Source of the DNA: an uncultured Clostridia bacterium
Lineage (GTDB): Bacteria; Bacillota; Clostridia; TANB77; CAG-508
DNA length: 55,752 bases
Assembly: GCA_947588635.1 (NCBI GenBank)
Contig: CANPYN010000003.1
Location: 1 to 55,752 of the forward strand
Reading direction: 5' to 3'
In this document: piece after piece, positions 10,754-21,337 of the stretch
How the letters are laid out: every line of letters begins with the position of its first letter
Numbering within the stretch: position 1 is the stretch's first letter
Notes under the pieces: model-generated
The model's input: the letters and a program-made list of their open reading frames with translations, nothing else
What the model was told of the DNA's origin: nothing
Database searches by the model: none
Made by a program: the position numbers and the translations under genes

Positions 10754-11425
10754 TTAGTTTGTATCTATTTGTTCAAAACTGATTTCATCAATTCTACCTG
10801 TTTCTTGATTATAATGTACTTCTGAGCATTCAAAAATTGATGATTTAAAGTTTGTTAATGCAGAATAGATATAATATGTATATTGACCCTTAGTTTTTAT
10901 AGTATCTGAATCTGTTTGTGTAAAGAAACTTATTATACCAGAATTCATCTCTAAGACGTCACCCTTCCATTTTCCTAAATCATATGAGCTCCCAGCTTTA
11001 AGCTCTGATGTAGAAACTGTTACACTTGATAATTCACTCCTTATAGCGCCAATATCTAAATCTTTTTCATATCCTAACTGATTTGCTGATTTAGTATTAT
11101 CTATTCTTTTTCCTGTTGTTTCAAAACTTTGAATTACATGCATTTTTACATTTACATAGTATGGATCTTCGGCATTTGGTGCAACATTTTTATTATGATT
11201 TATTGCTTTGTTTACAACGCTTATTACATCAGTTCCATACATTCTTTGCTTGTTATAAGCTTCATATCCTTTATTAAATTCTACTATTTCCTGTGTAGCT
11301 GCTGTTCTATCCTGTGACTCTGCAAAATCTGACATACTTCCAAATACATATACCATTATTGCTAATATCATCATTGCAAGAAGTACTCCTCCTGCAATAA
11401 GTAGTGCTTTTGATGCATTTTCCAT
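10754..11425 (-). CDS. pilin-like protein
   Basis: MENASKALLIAGGVLLAMMILAIMVYVFGS; start reassigned from the ORF-track start to the Met at 11425 with SD upstream. Confidence 0.7.
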   Translation of the reverse strand: MENASKALLIAGGVLLAMMILAIMVYVFGSMSDFAESQDRTAATQEIVEFNKGYEAYNKQRMYGTDVISVVNKAINHNKNVAPNAEDPYYVNVKMHVIQSFETTGKRIDNTKSANQLGYEKDLDIGAIRSELSSVTVSTSELKAGSSYDLGKWKGDVLEMNSGIISFFTQTDSDTIKTKGQYTYYIYSALTNFKSSIFECSEVHYNQETGRIDEISFEQIDTN

Positions 11426-11477
11426 ATCTTTCTCCTTTGTTTTTATTTGCAAGGTTTGAGTAACAAACCTCTTTATT

Positions 11478-11540
11478 CGGATGAGGGACAAGCCTCAGTA
11501 CACGGGCATTCCTCATAGATTGATGAATGTCCCTCATTTT
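11478..11540. repeat. structured intergenic repeat (GGGACA...ATTCCTCATAG...AATGTCCC family)
   Basis: same motif as 13646-13761 and 40041-40095. Confidence 0.6.
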
Positions 11541-11541
11541 A

Positions 11542-13617
11542 TTACATCATCGTAGACATTGTGCTAAATGCATTTGTCATACTTAATAAACCTATTAGTA
11601 CTAATGGTACTATTAAGTATCCCACAAATAGACTTACCATTGGAGTAAATCCAATAACTTTTCCTATCATACCTTTTCTTTTTATTAATCTTTCATTTGA
11701 TTCTTTTCTTTTTTCTTGATAATATTCTCTTTCATTATCTAGTTCATCAAATGCTTCATGAATTGGTATTTTTTCTACTGCTGATTGAAGTCCCTCTACT
11801 ATACGTATCATTTGCTCATTGTTTATATCATTTTTTAGTTCTTCTAAAGCCTCCCATGCACCAGCCTCATAGTTGTTTACACATCTTGTTATTGGCTCTC
11901 TAAATATATTAGAATATCTCTCTAACCATTCTAATATCATTTCAACACTTACTCTTTCAATTTTCATAAGCATCAATATAATAGTTTGAAATTGCATTAC
12001 TTCATTTTCTATTTCTAACTTTCTTAAGATTTTTTGGAATATTAGCAACCATTTAGGAGCGCAATATCCTCCAACGGCAAATACACATGCAAGTAGCCAT
12101 TCAAACCAACTTAAATATTCTTTATTTACAATTTTTAGCTTTCCTTCTATTCTTTGTGCAGCCTCATCAATTTCCTCATCTGTTGCGTCTTGATAATATT
12201 CAGAATATTTTACTTCTACTTTTATTTCATCTAGTGTTACTTTTTTATTTTTTAATTTATCTAAGAAATAATTATCTTGATCTGTAAGTAGCTTTGCCTC
12301 TTCTTCCTCCTTAGCAGTCATACTACCTAATATGTTATATTCTGATGTGGGATTTTCGTAAACATAATCAACTGCCACATTATGTATTTGGTTAAATATA
12401 AATAATGATATAATAAATACTGCTATACAAGCTGTGATTCTATTTACATAGAATGTCTCTAGTTTTTGTTTGCTTGCTGCATCTTTTAATAAATTTATAT
12501 CTTTATTATATTGTTTTGTTTTTTCTTTAGGCATAAATAAATCTATTATTTTTTTACCTATTTTGCTTTTATAAAGTTTTACCTGCCAACATTTTTCTGG
12601 ATCTTTATAATCATTGTTTCTTGAGGCATTATCCTTAAGTTTTCTTGTTAATAAATAACATATAAATGTTGCTATAATTAATAGTAATTGTACTACAAAT
12701 CCCATTTTGCCATTATAAAAACTAGTAGTAAAAGAGAAATTAGTTACAGCCCAGTTCTTTAAAGGTTGAATACATAGTACTGGTACTATTGCTATTACAG
12801 ATAAACTTTGAAATACATAATCTAATTTATCTCTTTTTAATATCTCTAATTGCATTTCTTCTGTAATGTTGTTTAAGTTTTTTAAATACAAAGATGCCCC
12901 ATTACTGTCTGTTCTATCTCCAAATTCTCTTGTTAAATATGATACTCCTGCAAATTCTTTCAAATAACTATTTGGTGCTACATCATAGTATTTTTCCAGT
13001 TCTATTTCAGGGTCGTCTGATGTTAATATTTCATATATTTTTTCTCCCTGTCTTGATACTTCTAGTTGGTCTTTTTGTGAAACATCATATATTGCTTCTT
13101 CAACCATATTGAATTCATGATATGCATGTCTAATTTCTGCAAAAAATCCCACTTGTTGTTTTAATAACTTTGTATCTAGTTTATCAACCATTCCTGCCAT
13201 TATTGTTTCAATTAAAAATACTTCAAATAGTAATAATATAGATAATAATAACATATCGTTATGTGTTAATAATATTATTAATATTGTAAGTGGTAAGATT
13301 ATTAGTATTGCATTTAATATTATTTTTGCAGTTTGTTTTCTTGTTAAATATTCGTCGTCTACGTTTATAATCTCTAGTTTTCTTCTGAGTTTAATTACAT
13401 ATCTATTTAAAAATGGTATTCTTATAAAATAAATATATAATTTTTGGTAAATAATGTCTGAAGTGAACTTTTTTTCTTGAGTTCCTTCCCTTAATTGCTT
13501 AATTCTCTTTACATCTGTTTTATTTAACATTTTTTGCATGATGAAATATGCTATTAGTATAATTACAAATAGCCCACCACTTATTCCCATTATATAAAAT
13601 AACATTTGGTTTGTCAT
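11542..13617 (-). CDS. Tad/type II secretion GspF-like membrane protein (TadB/TadC-like, apparently fused)
   Basis: 691 aa, multiple TMs, position next to the CpaF-like ATPase, ...ERLIKRKGMIGKVIGFTPMVSLFVGYLIVPLVLIGL. Confidence 0.65.
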   Translation of the reverse strand: MTNQMLFYIMGISGGLFVIILIAYFIMQKMLNKTDVKRIKQLREGTQEKKFTSDIIYQKLYIYFIRIPFLNRYVIKLRRKLEIINVDDEYLTRKQTAKIILNAILIILPLTILIILLTHNDMLLLSILLLFEVFLIETIMAGMVDKLDTKLLKQQVGFFAEIRHAYHEFNMVEEAIYDVSQKDQLEVSRQGEKIYEILTSDDPEIELEKYYDVAPNSYLKEFAGVSYLTREFGDRTDSNGASLYLKNLNNITEEMQLEILKRDKLDYVFQSLSVIAIVPVLCIQPLKNWAVTNFSFTTSFYNGKMGFVVQLLLIIATFICYLLTRKLKDNASRNNDYKDPEKCWQVKLYKSKIGKKIIDLFMPKEKTKQYNKDINLLKDAASKQKLETFYVNRITACIAVFIISLFIFNQIHNVAVDYVYENPTSEYNILGSMTAKEEEEAKLLTDQDNYFLDKLKNKKVTLDEIKVEVKYSEYYQDATDEEIDEAAQRIEGKLKIVNKEYLSWFEWLLACVFAVGGYCAPKWLLIFQKILRKLEIENEVMQFQTIILMLMKIERVSVEMILEWLERYSNIFREPITRCVNNYEAGAWEALEELKNDINNEQMIRIVEGLQSAVEKIPIHEAFDELDNEREYYQEKRKESNERLIKRKGMIGKVIGFTPMVSLFVGYLIVPLVLIGLLSMTNAFSTMSTMM

Positions 13618-13645
13618 GGTTTTCTTTCACCTCTTCTTATTGTGT

Positions 13646-13761
13646 TTGAGGGACACCCCTCGGTCACTGGTATTCCTCATAGCTCGAGGAATGTCTTTCA
13701 CAATGTTTGAGGGACACCCCTCGGTCACTGGTATTCCTCATAGTTCGAGGAATGTCCCTCA
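13646..13761. repeat. two tandem copies of the structured GGGACA/TGTCCC repeat
   Basis: tttgagggacacccctcggtcactggtattcctcatag(c/t)tcgaggaatgtc... twice. Confidence 0.75.
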
Positions 13762-15730
13762 TTTTTTAGAGGGTCTTCCTCTTCTTTTTGTTTGAGTATT
13801 AGTTCCAACTGTTGCTGATACAGGTATTGCTTTTTGCGAAACTCCCCAATTTCTTTCTACGAATTTATCAAATTCTTCTATATCTGATTCATCCATATTG
13901 TTACGCATTTCTTTTAAGTTGTAATCTGATATTTTATTTGTTATAACATATTCATTATTTCTATATTCCAAAATATTTACATATTTATATAGTTCTTTAT
14001 TTGTAACTTTAGAAAAGTAATTTGTTGCGTTATCAATAAACTTATCCATTTTTCCTTCTAATGTCTTTTCTTTTCTGTGGTCATAAGTATATTCATTTTT
14101 GTCTTCTACTGGTATACATTCTGTTATTCTTTCTATATAACGTCTTCCTCTAAAGTCTTTTACCAAATGTATATCAAAGTTTAAAACTTGAACAACTTGT
14201 TCTTCAGCCGTTTTCTCATCTGTAAATACTCCTGATCTAAGCATTGAGTTACGAAGTGCTGTAACTAAGTCTGGAAATGTTTTTGCGTGGTGTGTAAATA
14301 ATGTGAATTTACTAGCTACCTGTGCAGATTGAATCATCCAAGAAGCAACAGGGTCTGTTGCAACCTCACCAATAATATTAACACTACCATCTGTCTTCTT
14401 TTGAACGTCCAAACAATCTTGTCCAGAAATTGTTTCTGTTTCACGCATTGACAAAATGTTTCTTGTTGGATAAATTTTTCTTAAGTGTAACTCAAATGCT
14501 GTTTCTGTAATACGAAGGTTCATTGTTTCATATATATTTTCAATCATTGCCATAAGCATTGTTGTTTTTCCGGCAACCTTGCTCACCAGTAAGTGATATG
14601 ATTCTTGCACCTTTTACTAAGAATTTTAATAAGTCTATTGCATCTTCTTTTCCTGGTATTGTAACAATTTGTTCTAGTGTTGCTCTCTTTACATCGAATT
14701 TTCTTACGAAGAATGCCCATGTTTCAGACATTGATGGTCTTACAACAACAACACGTGAACCGTCCTTCATTTCATTAATTTTATATCCATTTGTATCTGA
14801 TAATTGTCCTGGATTATTGTATTTATAAATATTTTGACATACTCTTTTTAGTTCGCTCTCTTTTCCAAATGAAAGAAATGCTAAACGAATTGATTTACCT
14901 TGGAACATTATCCAAATACTGTCACATGCTCTTGGAACTTTATGTTCTGTAATTTGATTTAAATAGTCGCCATCTGTTTGTGCAACTTGGCTTAAAAAGC
15001 TTTCTGGAAGACCAGATACACCTCCAGATACACCATCTATGTTCATATCTCTTATTTCATCAATACTGCTATATCCTTTATAATGTTGATATATTCTTTG
15101 TACTAATACATTTAACTTATCTTGAAAACTTAAAACTAGATTTTCTTTTTCGAATATTTCATCTATTTCTTCTTTTGTTATTACATAGCATGGTTTAGCT
15201 TCTCCTGCTACATATTTTAATGTAGCTAAATTATATTTTTTTATAATTTGGGTTAATGCTTCATATCCAAAGTCTTTTTTATACATATATAATAAAATTT
15301 CGAATTTATCTTGAGATGTAAGAAGTGATGGAATATCAAATGGTATTGACTTTGATATGTTAACTTCTGTAACACCATATTCCTTAAGTAATAAATCGTA
15401 TATTAATTCTTTAACATATTTTTTATCGTTTACATCACCATATGTACAACCTTTTAGGGCCTTTTTTAATTCATATTTTTTTGCCTTTCTTCTTTTTAAT
15501 TCTTCCTCTGAAAGCCCAATGTCATATAGGTTTATTTTAGTAATTTCATCTAATCTTTTCTTTATGAATTCAGTCATTTTTTCGATAGTATATGTTTTAT
15601 CATCTACATCTAAAGTTTCTTCTGGAGTCGATTTTTTATTTTTTTGTATAAAATATCTAAGTAATACTCCTGCTAATATTAATACAACAAATGTTAATAT
15701 AATATTTGTAACATTCATCTTTAAGAACAC
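13759..15730 (-). CDS. CpaF/TadA-type secretion ATPase, continuous only with a +1 shift at CGG
   Basis: Walker A ISLTGEQGC[C]GKTTMLMAMIE is restored by skipping the C at 14572; ETISGQDCLDVQKK..., hexameric secretion ATPase features. Confidence 0.88.
14570..14572 (-). other. +1 frameshift site TGC CGG A (cpaF/tadA)
   Basis: restores Walker A GEQGCGKTT. Confidence 0.95.
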
Positions 15731-15735
15731 CTCTC

Positions 15736-16569
15736 TTACATTCTCATTTGTAATTCCTGTAGTTTGTAAATTATTTTTTCTGCGGTATTTTTTACTTCTG
15801 CCATAAACATTCCATTATCATCTTTTGAATTTATTTTTCTAAACTTTATAAAAAAGTCATCTACTATTCCTTCTCCACATGCTTCGTAATATAATGTATT
15901 ATATGGTATAGCACAAACTTTTTCACGTTCTTTCATATATCTAGATACGTTTTTTATTGTATATTTTGAATTGCTATCATACATTATTAAAAGTGGTAAT
16001 GTTGCCTTGTCTTTTAAAGTTATATTACTTTGTTTTTCTTTTAAATAATCATTAATTTGTCTTAAATTTTGTAATAAACTAGGTATAACTAAATCTGATA
16101 CTTCTAGTAAAGAATTAATTATATTAACTTCTAAATTATTATCTATATCCACAAATACTAAATCATAATATTTACTAGCAATTTTAGCTATATCTTTAAA
16201 TACAGTTTTATTAATATCATAATCTGCTCTTGCAACATCTGTATCAGTTAGTATTTCTAATCTATTGTTACTAAAAACTATTCTTGTATAGTTTGTTATT
16301 ATTTCTGGTGAAGTTTTATTACTAAGTATTGCTTTTGTAAGTCCAGTAATTCCTGCTCCTACATTTGTTCTTGAATTATTTTTATGAATTAAACTTATTG
16401 TTTTATCTTCTTGCCAATAGCAATCGTGATATGAATAATCATTATATTTAGTGTCTAAAATAAGTATTTTATAATTATGCTGTATTGCAAGGAATGTAGC
16501 AATAGCTGCTATTGACTGTGTCTTGCCTCTTTGCTCATTTCCATTATTCCAAAATGATATTATTGCCAT
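15736..16569 (-). CDS. ParA/CpaE-like ATPase
   Basis: MAIISFWNNGNEQRGKTQSIAAIATFLA deviant P-loop, KILILDTKYND, DLVFVDIDNNL. Confidence 0.6.
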   Translation of the reverse strand: MAIISFWNNGNEQRGKTQSIAAIATFLAIQHNYKILILDTKYNDYSYHDCYWQEDKTISLIHKNNSRTNVGAGITGLTKAILSNKTSPEIITNYTRIVFSNNRLEILTDTDVARADYDINKTVFKDIAKIASKYYDLVFVDIDNNLEVNIINSLLEVSDLVIPSLLQNLRQINDYLKEKQSNITLKDKATLPLLIMYDSNSKYTIKNVSRYMKEREKVCAIPYNTLYYEACGEGIVDDFFIKFRKINSKDDNGMFMAEVKNTAEKIIYKLQELQMRM

Positions 16570-16580
16570 ATTATTTCTCC

Positions 16581-17264
16581 TTATATATTTCTCATTATTT
16601 TTCTTAGTTTTCCTGATTTTATATCTGGTGCTATGTCTTGAGTAAGCATATACAAAGAATCTCTGTATTGATCACTTAAATTTCTAAATCTAATTTTTGA
16701 TACTCTTTGATTTTCAATTATTGCAGTTAAGTCACCTTGGTCGTATGGGAAATACATTTTCTCATCTGCCCATTCAATGGGATAAGAAACTGATAAAAGA
16801 TTTAAATATTCATCATTTTCTTCTACAACATCCCTTTCAAATAGTATTTTTGTTACTTTTATTTTAGATTTAGTATCAATATTACTAATAATTTCAATTC
16901 CCTTTCTTAATGAAAAATTATCAAATGCAGTCGTAAAATATAATTTTTCTGCATATATCATATTAAATGAAGCAAACATATTTGCTGAATCAATATCTAT
17001 TAGTATAATATCATAATTTGCTTCTATATTTTCTAAATATTTGTTTATTGATTCAAGATTTTCAAACCCAACTGCTATATCAATTTTTTCGTACTCAGTA
17101 ACATAGAATTTAGTTGGAGCAATTGCTGGTACGATATATCTTGCTTTTTGTAGCACTGTTGTATCTATAACTAATACTCTTTTTCCAGCTTCTGTTAATA
17201 TTTTTGCAACATATAGTATTAAATCTGTTTTTTCAAATGCTCCAATAAACCCTATTTTTTTCAA
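16581..17264 (-). CDS. CpaE-like ATPase homolog with degenerate P-loop
   Basis: MKKIGFIGAFEKTDLILYVAKILTEAGKRVLVIDTT, YDIILIDID. Confidence 0.55.
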   Translation of the reverse strand: MKKIGFIGAFEKTDLILYVAKILTEAGKRVLVIDTTVLQKARYIVPAIAPTKFYVTEYEKIDIAVGFENLESINKYLENIEANYDIILIDIDSANMFASFNMIYAEKLYFTTAFDNFSLRKGIEIISNIDTKSKIKVTKILFERDVVEENDEYLNLLSVSYPIEWADEKMYFPYDQGDLTAIIENQRVSKIRFRNLSDQYRDSLYMLTQDIAPDIKSGKLRKIMRNI

Positions 17265-17282
17265 TCTAATGTCCTCCTATTT

Positions 17283-18221
17283 TTATTCATTTCCACTATT
17301 CTCATAACTTGTTAATCCTGATAAATATGCTTCTCTTGCTGCTTTTGCATTTTCTATTTCTTCTTGTAATTTTGTTTCTAAATTTGTTTGTGAATTTGCT
17401 GAATATGCATTTTTATCTCCATCTATATAACCTCTCATATTTTTATCGAATCTTTCTCTTAATGCATTTCTTGCTTCACCTGCTATATTTCCATCAGCAG
17501 CTATTAAGTTTTGTACTGATTCTGTAGGAGTATATGTTTTTACTGCTGCATCTTGCATTCCTGGTTCTACATATTGTATAGCATATAGTTTTGATGATGT
17601 CATTATATATGCTTCTACAATAGCACTTTCCATCATTAAAATTTCTCCTTCTGAAAGTTCTAGGCCAATTGTATCACCTAGTAATGTTTTTACTTCTTTC
17701 TTAGATACAACTATTAAATCTTGTCCATTTGGAAGTGTTAGTCTTATGTCTATATAATCACCTACAGCTACTTTAGTTGGTAATACTAACATATTATATT
17801 CAGCATATCTTACATCATTTGTTAATTGTTCATCTGCATAAACAAAGCTATCTGCTAGAATAGTTCCTGCATTTAAGTCTAATTTACTTTTATATCCACT
17901 TGGAAATGCTGAATCATGCCATGTTTCTTTTCCATTTGAATCAACTATTTTTGTTTTAGCTGCAAATGCACCTGTTGGAACAGCTTTTTCTGTAACTAAA
18001 ACTGATTCAACTTTATCCAAAGTTATTTCTTCTCCAGATTTAACATTTGACTTTAATCTATAAGCATATGTAAGTGTTCCTTCTTCCTCTTCTTTTTCTT
18101 TTTCTTTATTTGACAATAAAAAGTATACTAATCCTCCTATAATTGCACATATTACAAGTGTAATTATCATTCCTAGTAAAAATGAATTTCTCGCTCTTTT
18201 TTGCATTGGATTTGCTACCAT
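17283..18221 (-). CDS. CpaB/RcpC-like SAF-domain pilus protein
   Basis: N-terminal TM, NVKSGEEITLDKVESVLV...LDLNAGTILADSFVY. Confidence 0.6.
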   Translation of the reverse strand: MVANPMQKRARNSFLLGMIITLVICAIIGGLVYFLLSNKEKEKEEEEGTLTYAYRLKSNVKSGEEITLDKVESVLVTEKAVPTGAFAAKTKIVDSNGKETWHDSAFPSGYKSKLDLNAGTILADSFVYADEQLTNDVRYAEYNMLVLPTKVAVGDYIDIRLTLPNGQDLIVVSKKEVKTLLGDTIGLELSEGEILMMESAIVEAYIMTSSKLYAIQYVEPGMQDAAVKTYTPTESVQNLIAADGNIAGEARNALRERFDKNMRGYIDGDKNAYSANSQTNLETKLQEEIENAKAAREAYLSGLTSYENSGNE

Positions 18222-18267
18222 ATTAAATTCCTCCTATAATAACAATGTGATTTAATTTTATTTTACA

Positions 18268-18302
18268 ACAAAATCACCTTAAAAACAACATTTAAGGTGA
18301 TT
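18268..18302 (-). terminator. intrinsic terminator
   Basis: AATCACCTTAAA-aacaaca-TTTAAGGTGATT. Confidence 0.55.
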
Positions 18303-18354
18303 GTAATCTAAATATAATATTTCTGTAATATTTCTGTAATATTTCTGTAATATT

Positions 18355-19227
18355 TTAATCTATAAATTTATCTATTGCCTCTGAAACTCCGCTTTCATCA
18401 TTTGTTGCAACAACTAAATCTGCTATTTCTTTCATTACTGGAGAACTATTTCCTGTAACAATTCCCACTCCAGCATTTTCTACCATTTCTTTATCATTTA
18501 TATTATCTCCTATTGCTATTACTTCATCTTTTGTAATGTTTAAAATTTTTATAAGTTCTTCTATTGCGGTCCATTTATTTACATTTTTGTTTGTAATCTC
18601 AGTATAAAAATATGAAATTTCAAAATCATCAGTCCCATGTTTTATAATTTTTCTAGACATATGTGCCACTTCTAATACATCAATATCTTTAATGGTTTTC
18701 AATTTGTTTATTATACTTTTAAAAATCATTTTGTCACTATCACAAATTGTAAATTTTAAAAAATCATCTCCCTTATAATTATTTATATAATCATACAAAT
18801 TATCTATAACATTTATTTTTATTTTTTTGCTTTCCGGATTTTTTTTATTTTCGTTATTATAAAATAAAATATTATAATTTATAGATTTTGTTAGTATTGC
18901 ATTATTTGTATATATATTATAAAACATACTGTTTTTTTCACATATATCTATAATTTCTAATACTTTCTTTTTAGTCATATAATTATTATAAATTGTTTCA
19001 TTCCTTTGAATATCATATATTGCTGCACCATTTCCTGATATTAAATATTTATTTGAATTTATTTCATATGCAATTGGTAAAATTGCTTTTGGCATTCTTC
19101 CAGAAGTAAGTACAACATCAACATTCTTTTCAATTGCCTTCTGTATTGACTGCTTATTTTTATCACTAACTTCTCCATATGAATTTAAAAGTGTTCCATC
19201 AATATCAATTGTTATTAATTTATACAT
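18355..19227 (-). CDS. HAD superfamily (Cof-type) phosphatase
   Basis: ITIDIDGTLLNSYGEVSDKN, LTSGRMPKAI, IAIGDNINDKEMVENAGVGIV. Confidence 0.88.
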   Translation of the reverse strand: MYKLITIDIDGTLLNSYGEVSDKNKQSIQKAIEKNVDVVLTSGRMPKAILPIAYEINSNKYLISGNGAAIYDIQRNETIYNNYMTKKKVLEIIDICEKNSMFYNIYTNNAILTKSINYNILFYNNENKKNPESKKIKINVIDNLYDYINNYKGDDFLKFTICDSDKMIFKSIINKLKTIKDIDVLEVAHMSRKIIKHGTDDFEISYFYTEITNKNVNKWTAIEELIKILNITKDEVIAIGDNINDKEMVENAGVGIVTGNSSPVMKEIADLVVATNDESGVSEAIDKFID

Positions 19228-19393
19228 TCAATTATGCCTCCATATTTTTTATTATTATATATCATTAAATTATTTTTTTACAACATAAAACAAAAAATTA
19301 ACAAAAATTTCTAGTTTAAATTTATTTTTACTGCACATCATAATTATTGAAAAGCAAATATGCTTTTAAATGATTTAATTCATATCCTAGGAG

Positions 19394-19603
19394 GTGAAAA
19401 TAATGGCAACATCAAATTCAAACAGAAGATTAGTTCCAGAAGCTAAAGAAGCTCTAGATAAATTCAAATATGAAGTAGCTTCAGAAGTTGGAGTTAACTT
19501 AAAAAATGGTTACAATGGGGATATATCATCTAAAGACGCTGGTAAAATCGGTGGTAACATGGTTAAAAAAATGATACAACAAGCTGAAAGCCAAATGAAA
19601 TAA
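19394..19603 (+). CDS. alpha/beta-type small acid-soluble spore protein
   Basis: EALDKFKYEVASEVGV...GYNGDISSKDAGKIGGNMVKKMI; SD AGGAGGTG. Confidence 0.92.
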   Translation: MKIMATSNSNRRLVPEAKEALDKFKYEVASEVGVNLKNGYNGDISSKDAGKIGGNMVKKMIQQAESQMK

Positions 19604-19677
19604 ATTTACTAACTAATGTTATAATTTATGGCAGAAGTATTTTTCTTGGTTTTATTATGTTTTATTTAAACATACAT

Positions 19678-19706
19678 AAAGGCAGGAGATGTGCTCCTGC
19701 CTTTTC
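19678..19706. terminator. terminator between SASP and hpf
   Basis: AAAGGCAGGAG-atgtg-CTCCTGCCTTTT. Confidence 0.8.
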
Positions 19707-19710
19707 TATT

Positions 19711-20241
19711 TTAAGCTTCTGGTTCTAATAATCCATAATTTTTACTATCTTTTAATTTAAATAATACATTTACTTTATTTGTTTCTTGATTTATAAATGT
19801 TATAAACTTATCTTGTGGTTTTTCTTGTAATTTTAATTTTGCATCTTCTGGTGTCATAGGTTTTATGTCATAATATATAGTTTTTATTATTTCATTTTCT
19901 ATTTTAACTTCTTCGCCAAAGCTACCTGTCATTGCCTTTATAGAATCATCTTTATTAGCTTTATCTTTTTTTGTTTTCCATTTTCTTATTTGTCCTTCTA
20001 AAATATCAATATCTTTGTCTATTGATGCATACATATCTTTATGTGCAGTTACAGCTCTATATGTATCTTGTTTTACCTTTACACTCATTTCTGCAATTTG
20101 TTCTGATCTCTCTGCTCTTATTGTAACAACTACATTAATGTCTCCATCAAAATATTTTTCTACTCTTTCCATTTTCTTTTCAACATATTCTTTTATAGCC
20201 TCTGTTGCTTTTACATCTTTACCTGTTATTGTTATATCCAT
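19711..20241 (-). CDS. hpf: ribosome hibernation promoting factor, long form
   Basis: MDITITGKDVKATEAIKEYVEKKMERVEKYF; C-terminal KPMTPEDAKLKL...NVLFKLKDSKNYGLLEPEA. Confidence 0.9.
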   Translation of the reverse strand: MDITITGKDVKATEAIKEYVEKKMERVEKYFDGDINVVVTIRAERSEQIAEMSVKVKQDTYRAVTAHKDMYASIDKDIDILEGQIRKWKTKKDKANKDDSIKAMTGSFGEEVKIENEIIKTIYYDIKPMTPEDAKLKLQEKPQDKFITFINQETNKVNVLFKLKDSKNYGLLEPEA

Positions 20242-20421
20242 AAACGATCTCTCCTCTCATTTCTATTTTGATTATATATGAATTAAATGAAATACGCAAG
20301 ACTTATTTTAATAAATTGTTGTTTGTACGGGCGGAATCCATTTCCGCACGTACAGGATAAATAATAAATTAAATGCAAACGTTGTAGGGGTCGCCGACTT
20401 CGGAGGCCCAAAAACAGGCAA

Positions 20422-21135
20422 TTACAATTTGTATTCTTTTTCTAATTTCTCTTGCAAATAAATTTTAGATATTATTTCTAACTCTTTTATGGTTTCCTTT
20501 GGTACTTGAAATGAAAATATTTTTTTTGCATTTGAAAGAATTATATATCTAATTGCATCTTTTGTTGTTGCTGAAATTTCCATTGCTCCTTTATCTTGTT
20601 TGCCACATGCCGTACATTTAAATCCACTATCTCTAAAACTAAAATACTTTAAATCATCCTTTGTTTTGCAGTCTTTACATTCGTCTATCATTGGTCTGAA
20701 TCCAATTATAGATAAAAGTCTTAGTATAAAAACAGAATTTATTAGGCTTAAATCTTTGTCAGTTTCGGATATCATGTATAATGTATTTAAAAAAAGTTGC
20801 ATTACTTTATATGTACTTTGATTTTCTGTTGTTACATCATTTACTATCTTTGTTATATATGATGAATATTTTAATTTATCTAAATCTGTTCTTATGTTAT
20901 AAAATACTTCTATTGTTTCGCAAGAATTTATAGAATAAGTATTTCCACTTTTATATAGTAAATATTCTCCAAAACACAAAAATTGAGTAGCAGCCATAAG
21001 AAGACTTTTAGGTCTTCTTGAACCTTTAGCCGCTGCCTCAATCTTTCCATTTGGTGTTAATATTGTTACAATTTTATCAAAATCTGCTACTGTCTTCTCC
21101 GCAATTATTAATCCCTTCGTTTTTAATAGTTTCAT
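20422..21135 (-). CDS. recO: DNA repair protein RecO
   Basis: KTKGLIIAEKTVADFDKIVTILTPNGKIEAAAKGSRRPKSLL; Cys zinc motif CKDCKTK...CTACG. Confidence 0.9.
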   Translation of the reverse strand: MKLLKTKGLIIAEKTVADFDKIVTILTPNGKIEAAAKGSRRPKSLLMAATQFLCFGEYLLYKSGNTYSINSCETIEVFYNIRTDLDKLKYSSYITKIVNDVTTENQSTYKVMQLFLNTLYMISETDKDLSLINSVFILRLLSIIGFRPMIDECKDCKTKDDLKYFSFRDSGFKCTACGKQDKGAMEISATTKDAIRYIILSNAKKIFSFQVPKETIKELEIISKIYLQEKLEKEYKL

Positions 21136-21244
21136 ATTTTTTCGCCTCTATATTTTCTACAATGTCTGTTATCTGTTTTAATTCTAAAAATGTATCTATG
21201 TTTCCAGTATTTTTAAAGGTATTCCATGCAATTTGTTTTATCAT
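21077..21244 (-). CDS. yqzL: YqzL-like small protein (55 aa), missed by the ORF track, overlaps the recO start
   Basis: MIKQIAWNTFKNTGNIDTFLELKQI resembles the YqzL W..F..TGNIDTYL..K pattern; same recO-yqzL-era order as in Bacillus; SD AAGGAG upstream. Confidence 0.65.
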   Translation of the reverse strand: MIKQIAWNTFKNTGNIDTFLELKQITDIVENIEAKKYETIKNEGINNCGEDSSRF

Positions 21245-21337
21245 CTGTCTTCATCTCCTTGTTTTTCAAGTGTAAAAGAATTTTATTGTATTTGATAATT
21301 CACACCTTTAATTTTATCTTTTGTAATTTTATAGTTT

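Noticed and set aside
11307-11537. ORF MRDIHQSMRNARVLRL... (76 aa)
   Set aside because: Out-of-frame overlap of the pilin gene 5' end and the structured repeat; no coding signature.
11542-13617. Possible additional frameshift between TadB- and TadC-like halves
   Set aside because: The ORF is continuous at 691 aa with no CGG in frame; the fusion appears genuine.
16581-17264. CpaE-like protein with degenerate P-loop as a broken gene
   Set aside because: Full-length ORF without frame break; likely a divergent paralog.
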